Assembly (NCBI GenBank): GCA_034926235.1
Contig: JAYFRE010000128.1
Span: 1 to 64,000 of the forward strand
Direction: 5' to 3'
Length of the DNA: 64,000 nt
Origin: JAYFRE01 sp034926235
Lineage (GTDB): Bacteria; Pseudomonadota; Alphaproteobacteria; Rhodospirillales; Magnetospirillaceae
Part shown: positions 17,798 through 25,885 of the stretch, piece after piece
How the letters are laid out: each line of letters begins with the position of its first letter
Numbering within the stretch: position 1 is the first letter of the stretch
Position numbers and translations under genes: made by a program
The notes under the pieces: model-generated
Seen by the model: only the letters and a program-made list of their open reading frames with translations
Databases searched by the model: none
What the model was told of the DNA's origin: nothing

Positions 17798-17846
17798 CCT
17801 AAATTCAAAGAAAAGCCGTTCGATGCGGCGCAATCTTGAATTCAGG
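17798..17846 (-). terminator. Inverted repeat downstream of the patatin-like gene
   Basis: CCTAAATTCAAAG (17798-17810) and CTTGAATTCAGG (17835-17846) are near-perfect reverse complements about 24 nt apart. They lie 7 nt past the stop of the patatin-like gene and upstream of the ABC operon. No T-run is seen, so this may be a terminator or an operator. Confidence 0.35.
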
Positions 17847-17852
17847 CTTTTG

Positions 17853-18833
17853 TCAGGGGCGGGCGGCGGCGCGGATGGGGAACGGATCGGCGGCGGCGTA
17901 GCCGGCGTCGTGAAGACGGGCAAGCAGATCGGGGCGGGTGTTGAGGGCGGAACTTTCGGCAACCAGGCCATGGGTTATGGCCAGGCTGTGCAGGTCGAGA
18001 TCGCGCACCCGTTTCAGCTTTTCCGGCAAGGGGTTCTGGTGTTCGAGCAGGGTGCGCATCTCCGTCAGCGCGTCGAGTTCGCGTTCCAGCAGCGCGTTGA
18101 ACATGATCCGCCGCATCCGGGCCAGGATGTCGGACGCCGCCGTCGGGGTCGGTTCATCTTTAGGCGTCAGCTTGACCACGAGCAGCGAATCGCAATCGGT
18201 GTCCAGCACCAGGGGCAGAATCGGCGGATTGGCGGACAGTCCGCCATCCCAATAGGCTTCACCCTCGATGGTCACGGCCTGATGCAGATGCGGAATGCAG
18301 GTCGAGGCCATCAGCACGTCGGCGGTGATTTCATGTTCGCGGAAGATGCGCGGACGTCCGGTGCGGACATGGGTGGTGGAAATGAACAGGGGGATCGGTG
18401 TTTCGCGGCGCAACAGATCGAAATCGACCATCTCTTCGAGCAGGTCGCGCATCGGATTCAGATTGAGGGGGTTGAACTGATAGGGCGAGACCATCCGGGT
18501 CAGAAGATCGACCTGGAAGCCGCCGCCCGGAAAGCCCAGCGGGCTTAGGAAAGACATCTGGCCGATCGTCGTCCACAGCTTGCGCAAGGCGGCGCGCGCC
18601 TTGCTTGGGCCGCCCAGCAGCAATCCATGGGCGGCAACCACGGCGTTGACCGCGCCGGCGCTGGCCCCGGACAGGGCCGCGATGCGCAATCCGTCCTCTT
18701 CCTCAAGCAGGCGGTCGAGCACGCCCCAGGCGAAAGCGCCGTGCGCACCGCCGCCTTGCAAGGCCACGGCCCATGACGGAGCAGGCGGTCGCGTTCCGGT
18801 TCGGGGGGCGGTCCCCAGGGACTGGCGGAACAT
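17853..18833 (-). CDS. Patatin-like phospholipase
   Basis: This 326-residue acyl hydrolase has the patatin oxyanion-hole motif LQGGGAHGAFAWGVLDRLLEE (about residue 26), the nucleophile elbow LSGASAGAVNA (GxSxG, Ser about 58) and the catalytic Asp in YWDGGLSANPP (about 200). Ser-Asp dyad enzymes of this type hydrolyse phospholipids or other lipid esters. There is no signal peptide, so a cytoplasmic or membrane-peripheral location is likely. The start at 18833 has a good AAGGAG site 5 nt upstream. It precedes the peptide ABC operon in the same direction but is separated by 157 bp containing an inverted repeat. Confidence 0.9.
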   Translation of the reverse strand: MFRQSLGTAPRTGTRPPAPSWAVALQGGGAHGAFAWGVLDRLLEEEDGLRIAALSGASAGAVNAVVAAHGLLLGGPSKARAALRKLWTTIGQMSFLSPLGFPGGGFQVDLLTRMVSPYQFNPLNLNPMRDLLEEMVDFDLLRRETPIPLFISTTHVRTGRPRIFREHEITADVLMASTCIPHLHQAVTIEGEAYWDGGLSANPPILPLVLDTDCDSLLVVKLTPKDEPTPTAASDILARMRRIMFNALLERELDALTEMRTLLEHQNPLPEKLKRVRDLDLHSLAITHGLVAESSALNTRPDLLARLHDAGYAAADPFPIRAAARP

Positions 18834-19150
18834 GTCGGCTCCTTGAAAACGCCGTTCCAGCCTTGATCAAGACGGGGCGGCAACCTGGAATTGGGAAAAG
18901 GTCGTGGCAGCGAAAAGAGCACGCGTCGTTGCTGCATTGCAAAATAGTCTCGCTCCGGCTGTTTTTCAATGAAAGCCGCTTTGCATTCCCAGCGCGGGCA
19001 AAACGCGCGATGGCGGGATTGACAGACCGATGATGCTTCCCGTATAAACCCGGCTCCGGTCGTGACGGGCCCCATACTATGACGGGGTTACGGCGGCTTT
19101 ATCCCAATTGTCGCTCGACAGAGTGTCCTTGAAGAGCAGGATGTCTGGTC
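18834..19150. other. Divergent promoter region of the patatin gene and rpmJ
   Basis: This 317-bp spacer holds the patatin ribosome-binding site near its left end and a near-consensus promoter for rpmJ at 19019-19048. I recognise nothing else in it. Confidence 0.55.
19019..19048 (+). promoter_or_regulatory. Near-consensus sigma-70 promoter of rpmJ
   Basis: TTGACA at 19019-19024 and TATAAA at 19043-19048 are separated by 18 nt. The start site would fall about 95 nt before the rpmJ ATG. It is the best-matching housekeeping promoter I noticed in the window, as expected for a ribosomal gene. Confidence 0.65.
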
Positions 19151-19276
19151 ATGAAGATTCGTAATTCCCTGAAGTCGGCCAAGCTGCGCGACAAGAACTG
19201 CCGGGTGGTCCGCCGCAAAGGGCGGGTCTATGTGATCAACAAGACCAATCCGCGGTTCAAGGCCCGCCAGGGCTGA
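19151..19276 (+). CDS. rpmJ: 50S ribosomal protein L36 (bL36)
   Basis: This 41-codon gene, shorter than most ORF cut-offs, reads MKIRNSLKSAKLRDKNCRVV, then RRKGRVYVINKTNPRFKARQG. This is the longer bL36 form that keeps one conserved Cys and lacks the full zinc-binding CxxC set, common in alphaproteobacteria. It binds 23S rRNA in the large subunit. It stands alone, away from the ribosomal operons, with its own promoter upstream and a strong terminator 24 nt downstream. Confidence 0.95.
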   Translation: MKIRNSLKSAKLRDKNCRVVRRKGRVYVINKTNPRFKARQG

Positions 19277-19300
19277 CCATCCCTTAATCGGGAAGATTTC

Positions 19301-19337
19301 GCTGTCCGGGGCGGCTTTGTCCGCCCCGGCAGCTTTT
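19301..19337. terminator. Intrinsic terminator between rpmJ and convergent pyk
   Basis: CCGGGGCGG pairs with CCGCCCCGG around a 6-nt loop. The stem is extended by GCTG/CAGC across a one-base bulge and followed by TTTT. It terminates rpmJ and may also serve pyk, which converges from the other side. Confidence 0.85.
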
Positions 19338-19367
19338 CTGCGTCTGCACGGCCAAAAGGCCGCGCGG

Positions 19368-20783
19368 CTAGGCTATCGTCGCGACCCTTAGGATGTTGGT
19401 GGTTCCGCTGATGCCGAAAGGCATGCCGGCGGTGATGACCACGCTTTGTCCCTCGACGGCGAAGCCCCGGGCTTTGGCGGTCCGAAGCGCCACCTTTTCC
19501 ATATCATCCACGGTGAACAGTTCGGGCACGATCTCGGGCGTTGCGCCCCAGACCAGCGCCATCTGGCGGGCTACGCGAACGCTGGTGGTCAGGCACAGCA
19601 TCGGTGTCGGCGGCCGTTCGCGCGCCGTGCGCAAGGTGGTTGCGCCCGAAGCGGTGAAGGTGACGATCGCGGCCAGTTCCAGCGTTTGCGCGACCTGACG
19701 GGCGGCTGCGCCGATGGCGTCGGCCAGGGTTTCGTCCGGGGCGGGGCGGGCTGCGTCCAGGCCGGCCCGGTACAAAGGATCGGCCTCGATGGTGGTGACG
19801 ATGCGGTCCATCATCGTCACAGCTTCGACCGGATAGGACCCGGCGGCGGTTTCGGCGGACAGCATGACGGCGTCGGCTCCGTCATAGATGGCGGTGGCGA
19901 CGTCCGACGCCTCGGCGCGGGTGGGAACGGGTGCGCGGATCATCGATTCCAGCATCTGGGTCGCCACCACGACCGGCCTACCCGCCTGGCGCGCGGCCTT
20001 GAGCATGCGTTTTTGCAGGATCGGCACGGTTTCGGGCGGGCATTCGACGCCCAGATCGCCCCGGGCGACCATGATGGCATCGGACAAGGCGACGATCGCA
20101 TCCAGATGATCGATGGCGGCGGGTTTTTCCAGCTTGCTCATGATCCGCGCCCGACCCTTGATCCTTTCCTTCAACTGGGTCACATCCTCGGGCCGCTGGA
20201 CAAAGGACAGGGCGATCCAATCCGCGCCCGCATCGAGCGCCGCTTCGAGATCGGCGGCGTCCTTGGCGGTCAGGGCAGAAATCGGCAGGGTGACGTTGGG
20301 AACGTTGACACCCTTGTGGTCGGACAGAGGACCGCCGGCGATAACCCGCGTTTCGGCGAAATCGGGTCCGCAAGACTCGACTTTGAGCGACAGGCGACCA
20401 TCATCCAGCAGCAGACTGGCACCCGGCGCGATCGCCGCGAAGATTTCCGGATGGGGCAGACAGCAGCGGCGTCCGTCGCCCGGCGCGGGGTCGAGGTCGA
20501 GCCGGAACGGTGCATCGGGGGTCAGGGTGATGGGACCGTTTTGGAAGGTGCCGATCCGAAGCTTCGGTCCCTGAAGATCGGCCAGGATGCCGATGGGGCG
20601 GGCTTTTCTGTCTTCGATGGCGCGGATGACGGCGACCAGGCGGCGGAATTCGTCATGGCCGGCATGGCTGAAATTAAGCCGGAAGATGTCGGCGCCCGCG
20701 TCGAACAGGGCCTCGATCCGCTCCGGCGTGGCGCTGGCGGGGCCAAGTGTGGCCAGGATCTTGGCTTTGCGGTTTCTTTTCAT
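19368..20783 (-). CDS. pyk: Pyruvate kinase
   Basis: This 471-residue glycolytic enzyme converts phosphoenolpyruvate and ADP to pyruvate and ATP. Signatures in order are KILATLGPAS (about residue 7), FRLNFSHAGHDEF, the active-site KLEKPAAIDHLD (catalytic Lys about 215), the metal-site Glu in that segment, ARGDLGVECPPE, VVVATQMLESMI and the C-terminal domain with TASGATTLRTARERPPTPMLCLT. The start MKRNRKAKI was chosen over an upstream ATG because the added leader does not resemble the family. It converges on rpmJ. Its upstream region is the structured 516-bp gap shared with the acyl-CoA dehydrogenase gene. Confidence 0.95.
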   Translation of the reverse strand: MKRNRKAKILATLGPASATPERIEALFDAGADIFRLNFSHAGHDEFRRLVAVIRAIEDRKARPIGILADLQGPKLRIGTFQNGPITLTPDAPFRLDLDPAPGDGRRCCLPHPEIFAAIAPGASLLLDDGRLSLKVESCGPDFAETRVIAGGPLSDHKGVNVPNVTLPISALTAKDAADLEAALDAGADWIALSFVQRPEDVTQLKERIKGRARIMSKLEKPAAIDHLDAIVALSDAIMVARGDLGVECPPETVPILQKRMLKAARQAGRPVVVATQMLESMIRAPVPTRAEASDVATAIYDGADAVMLSAETAAGSYPVEAVTMMDRIVTTIEADPLYRAGLDAARPAPDETLADAIGAAARQVAQTLELAAIVTFTASGATTLRTARERPPTPMLCLTTSVRVARQMALVWGATPEIVPELFTVDDMEKVALRTAKARGFAVEGQSVVITAGMPFGISGTTNILRVATIA

Positions 20784-20948
20784 GCAGGCACCCTTTACGA
20801 GAATCGGTTCAGCCGAAATGTCCGCCCGGCCCGAGGGTAGACGAATCATTGGGCCGCGTCAGCGTTTCCGAAGGACAGTTGCCCGATCGGGGGCGGCTCT
20901 GTTATCGTCAACAGGTTCTTTTGGGCCATTTTTTCCGTTGGATTTGAT

Positions 20949-20984
20949 GGTGGCGTGCAAGCGACTTCGCTTGCGGGAACCACC
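20949..20984. other. Stem-loop, candidate structured RNA part 1
   Basis: An outer stem GGTGG/CCACC (20949-20953 with 20980-20984), an asymmetric internal loop (CGT versus GGGAA) and an inner 7-bp stem GCAAGCG/CGCTTGC with loop ACTT can be drawn. It could fold in either strand's transcript. Confidence 0.55.
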
Positions 20985-21019
20985 CGAACGGTATATTTGT
21001 TATGGCATGTCGTTATGTC

Positions 21020-21079
21020 GCACCCTATCCAAACGCCATGATCAGCCGCACGGCTTGGATGGCGTTTGCGCTGGGGTGC
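21020..21079. other. Three-tier stem-loop, candidate structured RNA part 2
   Basis: GCACCC pairs with GGGTGC (21020-21025 with 21074-21079). After an internal loop, AAACGCCAT pairs with ATGGCGTTT (21031-21039 with 21059-21067). A 4-bp hairpin AGCC/GGCT caps it with a GCAC loop. Nineteen base pairs in 60 nt without a coding frame is unlikely to be chance. I do not recognise a known riboswitch consensus. Confidence 0.6.
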
Positions 21080-21299
21080 GCGTGATGCGGAGGACCGGGT
21101 AACCGGATAAGGCAGGCATAAAGGCATTTAATAACCCGCTTGCCCGGATGGTTCCTCGTCGCTTCTGTTATCTGGCGGACGCAATCGAATGCCGCGCGGC
21201 AAGCTTGAAGGTAGGCCTGTCTGGAACGTCTTTAATGCGGGATGTCCATCCCTGTTGTAAGATCGTTGCAATTTTAAGGTGTGTAGGGGAGTACGGAAG

Positions 21300-22439
21300 A
21301 TGATTTTTGAACTTAACGAAACCCAGATTGCCTTCCAGGACGCTGTCCGGAAGTTCGCCCAGGCGGAAATCGCTCCGCGCGCGGCCGAGCTGGATGAGAA
21401 GGAACTGTTCGACCGTTCTCAGTATGACAAGATGGGCGAGCAGGGCTTTGCCGGCATTTGCTATCCCGAAGAATTCGGCGGCTCGGGCGCTGATTATCTG
21501 AGCTACATCCTCACCATCGAGGAACTGTCCCGCGCCGACGACTCCGCTGGCGTGACCCTGTCCGCCTCGGTGTCCCTGTGCGCCTGGCCGATCTATGCTT
21601 TCGGCACCGAAGAGCAGAAGAAGAAGTATCTGACCCCGCTCTGCACCGGCGAAAAGCTGGGCGCTTTCGGCTTGACCGAGCCGAACGCCGGCACCGACGC
21701 CGCCGCGCAGAAGTCGATCGCTGTTCTGAACGGCGACCATTACATCCTGAACGGCTCGAAGGTGTTCATCACCAACGCCGGCTCGGCCGAAACCTATGTC
21801 GTCTTCGCGATGACCGACCGTTCCAAGGGCCTGAAGGGCATCACCGCCTTCATCCTTGAGAAGGGCATGCCCGGCTTCACCTTCGGCAAGAAGGAACACA
21901 AGCTCGGTATCCGCGCCTCTCAGACCATGGAACTGATCTTCCAAGACGTGAAGGTGCCGGTCGCCAACCGTCTGGGCCAGGAAGGCGAAGGCTTCAAGGT
22001 CGCCATGCAGACCCTGGACGGCGGCCGTATCGGCATCGCCGCGCAGGCTCTGGGCATCGCTCAGGCCGCTCTGGATCATGCCGTCGCTTATGCGAAGGAA
22101 CGCGTTCAGTTCGGCAAGCCGATCTCGGCCAACCAGGCGATCAGCTTCAAGATCGCCGACATGGCGATGAAGCTGGATGCGGCGCGTCTGCTGACCTACC
22201 GGGCTGCTTATCTCAAAGAGAACAAGAAGCCCTACTCCAAGGAAGCCGCGATGGCCAAGTGCTTCGCCGGCGACGCCGCGATGGCGATTTCCATCGAAGC
22301 GGTGCAGATCATGGGCGGCAACGGCTACAGCCGTGAATATCCGGTCGAGCGCTTGATGCGCAACGCCAAGATCACCCAGATCTATGAAGGCACCAACGAA
22401 GTGCAGCGCATGGTCATTTCCGGCGCGGTGCTGCGTTAG
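21300..22439 (+). CDS. Acyl-CoA dehydrogenase (short-chain, butyryl-CoA type)
   Basis: This 379-residue FAD enzyme oxidises acyl-CoA to the trans-2-enoyl-CoA and passes electrons to ETF. Motifs are the N-terminal helical domain (QIAFQDAVRKFAQAEIAPRAAELD), LGAFGLTEPNAGTDA and KVFITNAGSAETYVVFA in the beta domain, and MGGNGYSREYPVERLMRNAKITQIYEGTNEVQRM at the end. The catalytic base is Glu363 in IYEGT, the position seen in butyryl- and isovaleryl-type enzymes of this family. Substrate chain length is inferred. Codon use is strongly biased to C-ending codons, as in highly expressed genes. A tandem pair of terminators follows, then a FadR-type regulator. Confidence 0.93.
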   Translation: MIFELNETQIAFQDAVRKFAQAEIAPRAAELDEKELFDRSQYDKMGEQGFAGICYPEEFGGSGADYLSYILTIEELSRADDSAGVTLSASVSLCAWPIYAFGTEEQKKKYLTPLCTGEKLGAFGLTEPNAGTDAAAQKSIAVLNGDHYILNGSKVFITNAGSAETYVVFAMTDRSKGLKGITAFILEKGMPGFTFGKKEHKLGIRASQTMELIFQDVKVPVANRLGQEGEGFKVAMQTLDGGRIGIAAQALGIAQAALDHAVAYAKERVQFGKPISANQAISFKIADMAMKLDAARLLTYRAAYLKENKKPYSKEAAMAKCFAGDAAMAISIEAVQIMGGNGYSREYPVERLMRNAKITQIYEGTNEVQRMVISGAVLR

Positions 22440-22454
22440 GATCGACGGTACGTT

Positions 22455-22495
22455 TTCGCGCGGCGTTCGGAAATCCGGCGCCGCGCGAACTTTTC
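22455..22495 (+). terminator. Intrinsic terminator of the acyl-CoA dehydrogenase gene
   Basis: An 11-bp stem TTCGCGCGGCG/CGCCGCGCGAA (22455-22465 with 22479-22489), with a CGGA/TCCG inner pairing in the loop, is followed by CTTTT. Confidence 0.85.
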
Positions 22496-22500
22496 CGATC

Positions 22501-22531
22501 TCCCCCTTTCCGGTTCGCCGGAAAGGGGGGA
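22501..22531. terminator. Second hairpin with a UUCG tetraloop
   Basis: A perfect 13-bp stem TCCCCCTTTCCGG/CCGGAAAGGGGGA closes on a C(UUCG)G tetraloop, 5 nt after the first terminator. It has no T-run, so it may back up termination or protect the 3' end of the mRNA. Confidence 0.75.
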
Positions 22532-22671
22532 TTCCGGGACGAAGGCGGGAACGCTCCCGTATCTCCGGAATATGACCATCCCCGGCGGGGGTGTTTATGC
22601 CCGTCACGAACCGGCCCAAGACCGGTTTGCTTTATTCCGAATGCCGCCTACAAACGTGATATGGGGGGATC

Positions 22672-23424
22672 ATGGCCCTTGATTATAATGCCGTGGTCAC
22701 GACCAGCGTGGCCAAGCAGATTGCCGAAAGCCTTCGCCAGGCGATCATCGACGGCAAGATCAAGGTCGGAGAAAGGCTGCCGACCGAAGAGGATCTCGCC
22801 AAATCCTATCAGGTGTCGCGCCCGACCATCCGCGAGGCCCTGAAGCGGCTGGCGGCGCAGAATCTGGTCCATTCCCGGCGCGGCCCCAGCGGCGGAAATT
22901 TCGTTACCCGTCCTGATCCAGTCTTATCCGCCCAGTCGGTGGCCAGTGTGGCGACCCTGCTGGTTGGATTGGGCGCGTTCGATCTGGATGAAATCGTTTC
23001 CGCCCGGTTGGAGACGGAAACAATCTGCGCCCATCTGGCGGCGCAACACCGCACGCCCGAGGATCTGGCGCGGATGGCGGCCGAGATCGCCGTCCAGTCC
23101 GACGATAGCGGTCGTGTGACCGACGAGATGTTCTGCGAATCGGATGTCAAATTCCACCGGGCGCTGGTTGACGCCTCGGGCAACGGCCCGATGCGATTCA
23201 TGATGCATCTGGTGGTCGAAGCGATGGTGCCGATCACCAATTTCATGTCCTTCCGCGAACGCGAACGCCGGGTCATCGTCGGCTATCACCGTGCCATCGT
23301 GGACGCTCTGACGAATCGTGACGGCGACAGCGCCGCCGAGTCGTTGCGCAGCCTGATGACCTATCTGCGCGGCCGGTATGAAGACGCCCAGCAGCATGTC
23401 TCGCCAGCGGTCCAGCCTCACTAA
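22672..23424 (+). CDS. FadR-subfamily GntR transcriptional regulator
   Basis: This 250-residue regulator has an N-terminal winged-helix DNA-binding domain (about residues 12-78, IAESLRQAIIDGKIKVGERLPTEEDLAKSYQVSRPTIREALKRL). An all-helical FCD ligand domain follows (about 100-235), with the metal-binding pattern of Asp in SDVKFHRALVDASGN and later His in VGYHRAIVDAL. FCD regulators sense carboxylates and acyl compounds. It lies 232 bp downstream of the acyl-CoA dehydrogenase gene behind two terminators, so it has its own promoter. It may control fatty or branched acyl-CoA metabolism, but that is inferred only from position. Confidence 0.9.
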   Translation: MALDYNAVVTTSVAKQIAESLRQAIIDGKIKVGERLPTEEDLAKSYQVSRPTIREALKRLAAQNLVHSRRGPSGGNFVTRPDPVLSAQSVASVATLLVGLGAFDLDEIVSARLETETICAHLAAQHRTPEDLARMAAEIAVQSDDSGRVTDEMFCESDVKFHRALVDASGNGPMRFMMHLVVEAMVPITNFMSFRERERRVIVGYHRAIVDALTNRDGDSAAESLRSLMTYLRGRYEDAQQHVSPAVQPH

Positions 23425-23513
23425 TCTTCCGATTGGAAAGCAAGGAACGGAGTGGGGCTGACGGTCTTTATGCTTATGCTTCATCCGATGGAGCCGAATC
23501 GGATGAGGCCGTC

Positions 23514-24578
23514 ATGCCGGAAGCAAAAACATCGACTGAACAAGACCCGCGCTGGCGCTGCGTCGTTGCCAGAGACAGGGCGGCGGACGGCAGCTTCGTC
23601 TATGCCGTGAAAACGACCGGGGTCTATTGCCGTCCATCCTGTCCCTCCAGGACGGCCAATCCGGCGAATGTTCATTTCTACGCCACGCCGGCTGAAGCTG
23701 AGGCCGCGGGTTTCCGGCCCTGCCGGCGCTGCGGCCCGAACAGACAATCGCCGGTCGAGGCCAATGCGGCGCTGATCGCCGAAGCCTGCCGCCTGATCGA
23801 GGCGTCCGAGAGCATGCCTAGGCTTGATGATCTTGCCGGGCGCATCGGCATGAGCTCATTCTATTTTCATCGTCAATTCAAGGCATTCACCGGCCTTACG
23901 CCACGCCAATGGGCGGCGGCACACCGGGCGCGCAAGGTTCGTGCCGGGCTTTCGGACCAGGATAACAGCGTGACGGGTGCGATGTATGACGCGGGCTTCA
24001 ATTCGAGCAGCCGCTTCTATGAACGATCAGACGCAATGCTGGGCATGATCCCGACGGACTATAAACAGGGTGGCAAGGGCGTCGATATCCGTTTCGCCGT
24101 GGGGCAATGTTCCCTGGGAGCGATACTCGTCGCCGAGAGCGGCAAGGGGATCTGTGCGATATCGCTGGGCGACGATCCGGATGCGCTGGTCCAGGATCTT
24201 CAGGACCAGTTTCCGAAGGCGCATTTCATTGGCGGCGATTCTGTGTTCGAAAATCGGGTCGCCCAAATCGTCGGTTTTATCGAAGTGCCGGCGATCGGGC
24301 TCGATTTGCCGCTCGACCTGCAAGGCACCGCTTTTCAGGAACGGGTTTGGCGGGCGTTAAGCCGGGTGCCCGCCGGCCAGACCGTTTCCTACACGGATAT
24401 CGCGCAGCGGATCGGGGAACCGAAGGCGGTGCGCGCCGTGGCCAGGGCTTGCGCCGCGAACAAGATCGCGGTGGCCATTCCCTGCCATCGCGTCATCCGC
24501 GCCGATGGCGGAATTTCCGGCTATCGCTGGGGCGTCGAACGCAAACGGGCTTTGCTGAAAAGGGAGTCCGGGTCGTAA
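23514..24578 (+). CDS. ada: Bifunctional Ada: methylphosphotriester/O6-methylguanine DNA methyltransferase and regulator
   Basis: This 354-residue protein has the complete Ada layout. The N-terminal zinc domain has four Cys (39, 43, 70, 73); Cys39 in GVYCRPSC is the methyl-phosphotriester acceptor. An AraC-type helix-turn-helix (about 85-175, LDDLAGRIGMSSFYFHRQFKAFTGLTPRQW) and the C-terminal O6-alkylguanine transferase follow. The transferase has acceptor Cys324 in IPCHRVIR and the GTAFQERVWRALSRVPAGQTVSYTDIA helix. Methylation of Cys39 turns it into an activator of the adaptive response, including its own gene. The start was set at 23514 with GAGG upstream; an upstream in-frame start has no family similarity. 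Confidence 0.95.
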   Translation: MPEAKTSTEQDPRWRCVVARDRAADGSFVYAVKTTGVYCRPSCPSRTANPANVHFYATPAEAEAAGFRPCRRCGPNRQSPVEANAALIAEACRLIEASESMPRLDDLAGRIGMSSFYFHRQFKAFTGLTPRQWAAAHRARKVRAGLSDQDNSVTGAMYDAGFNSSSRFYERSDAMLGMIPTDYKQGGKGVDIRFAVGQCSLGAILVAESGKGICAISLGDDPDALVQDLQDQFPKAHFIGGDSVFENRVAQIVGFIEVPAIGLDLPLDLQGTAFQERVWRALSRVPAGQTVSYTDIAQRIGEPKAVRAVARACAANKIAVAIPCHRVIRADGGISGYRWGVERKRALLKRESGS

Positions 24579-24633
24579 AAGGCGATGCGGCTGACCAGAC
24601 CGTCAACCGCATCATGCCGCCGCCGGATGCCGT

Positions 24634-24672
24634 TCACCGCCAAAAGAGGCGGAAAGCCTCTTTTGGCGGTGA
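24634..24672. terminator. Bidirectional terminator between ada and the BMP gene
   Basis: A perfect 17-bp stem (24634-24650 with 24656-24672) with a 5-nt GGAAA loop holds an internal AAAAG/CTTTT tract. It sits between the convergent stops of ada and the BMP-family gene. Confidence 0.8.
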
Positions 24673-24701
24673 CATCGGGCATGCCGCCGAACGGCTGCCG
24701 G

Positions 24702-25781
24702 TTAGTTCTCGATACCTTCGGCGTACCAGTCCATTTTCAGCAGTTCGGTATCGGTCGGGATCTGGCCGGCGGCGATCCGGACCGTGCCCTTCTGGTCTTT
24801 GACCGGACCGGCGAAGGGGTGGTGGCTGCCGTCGATGATGCTGGCCTTGACCTTGTCGGCCGAAACGCGAACCGCTTCGGGCACGATGGGATTGTAGGGG
24901 GTGATGGCGACCATGCCTTCCTTCAGACCCCACCAGGAATTGGTCGAACTCCAACCGCCATTCAGCGCCTTGCCGACGCGGTCGATATAATAGCCGCCCC
25001 ATTCGTCGATCGAGGCGGTCAGGTGCATCTTGGGCGCGAAGCGGGACATGTCGGTGCCGTGACCGAAGGTGTAGACCCCGCGCGCCTCGGCCACCTGCAT
25101 GGGCGCGGCGCTGTCGGTGTGCTGGCAGATGACGTCCGCGCCCTTGTCGATCAGGGCCTTGGCAGCGTCGGCTTCCTTGCCCGGATCGTACCAGCTGTTG
25201 CACCACACCACCTTGATGGTCAGGTCGGGCCGATGCTTGCGCGCGGCGATGATGAAGGCGTTCATGCCCATGATCACTTCCGGGATCGGGAAGGAGGCAA
25301 CCCAGCCGATCACGCCGGTCTTGGTCATCTGGCCGGCGATGTCGCCCAGCACGGCGCGGCCTTCATAGAAGCGCGCATTGTAGATGGCCAAATTCTTGGC
25401 TTGCTTGAAGCCGGTGGCGTGCTCGAACATCACGTTCGGGAACTGGCTCGCCACCTTGACGGTCGGGTTCATGAAGGAGAACGAGGTCGAAAAGATGAGC
25501 TTGTTGCCCGCGCTGGCCAACTGGCGGATGACCCGTTCGGCGTCGGTGGCGGTGACGTTTTCGACATAGCTGACCTTGACCTGGTCGCCATAGTGTTTTT
25601 CGACCTCCTTGCGGCCAAGATCATGGGCGTAGGTATAGCCGTGATCGCTGATCGGGCCGACATAGACGAAGCCGACGGGCAAGGGGCCGTTCGCCGCGAA
25701 AAGACGCTGGGGCAAAGCGAGCGTGGCAGCGGCGGCAGCGCTTCCGGTCAGGAAGGTCCGCCTGGAGAAGGTGCTGGTCAT
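24702..25781 (-). CDS. BMP-family ABC transporter substrate-binding protein
   Basis: This 359-residue periplasmic protein has a twin-arginine-like signal (SRRTFLTGSAAAAATLALPQRLFAA). It contains the basic-membrane-protein (PnrA/Med) fold: VGFVYVGPISDHGYTYAHDLGRKEVEK, NVMFEHATGFKQAKNLAIYNARFYEGRAVLGDIAG and IPEVIMGMNAFIIAAR. Characterised relatives bind purine nucleosides or related heterocycles. The matching permease and ATPase genes are at 33438-36992, separated by about 7.7 kb of other genes, and no other partner is in the window. It converges with ada across a 17-bp hairpin. Confidence 0.92.
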   Translation of the reverse strand: MTSTFSRRTFLTGSAAAAATLALPQRLFAANGPLPVGFVYVGPISDHGYTYAHDLGRKEVEKHYGDQVKVSYVENVTATDAERVIRQLASAGNKLIFSTSFSFMNPTVKVASQFPNVMFEHATGFKQAKNLAIYNARFYEGRAVLGDIAGQMTKTGVIGWVASFPIPEVIMGMNAFIIAARKHRPDLTIKVVWCNSWYDPGKEADAAKALIDKGADVICQHTDSAAPMQVAEARGVYTFGHGTDMSRFAPKMHLTASIDEWGGYYIDRVGKALNGGWSSTNSWWGLKEGMVAITPYNPIVPEAVRVSADKVKASIIDGSHHPFAGPVKDQKGTVRIAAGQIPTDTELLKMDWYAEGIEN

Positions 25782-25885
25782 TCTCTCGATCTCTCCTCGT
25801 GAGACGCAAAAGGGCGATGAAGACCCGCTAGATTACGGGAAAGCGGCCCGCCATCCAAAGCCTAGTCGGCGGATGTTCCCACTTT

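Larger units (their letters stand above)
20784..21299. other. 516-bp gap between divergent pyk and acyl-CoA dehydrogenase, with structured elements
   Basis: No credible reading frame is present. Two strong inverted-repeat structures, at 20949-20984 and 21020-21079, are described separately. The start of the acyl-CoA dehydrogenase gene is preceded by GGGGAG. The gap must contain both divergent promoters and could also hold a leader RNA or a small RNA. Confidence 0.6.

Noticed and set aside
19446..20840. A 464-codon plus-strand frame opposite pyruvate kinase
   Set aside because: It is a mirror of pyk with Gly/Arg/Asp-rich composition. All pyruvate kinase motifs are on the minus strand.
21168..22619. 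A 483-codon minus-strand frame opposite the acyl-CoA dehydrogenase
   Set aside because: It spans two terminator hairpins and has no family motif. The plus strand encodes a complete enzyme with its catalytic Glu.
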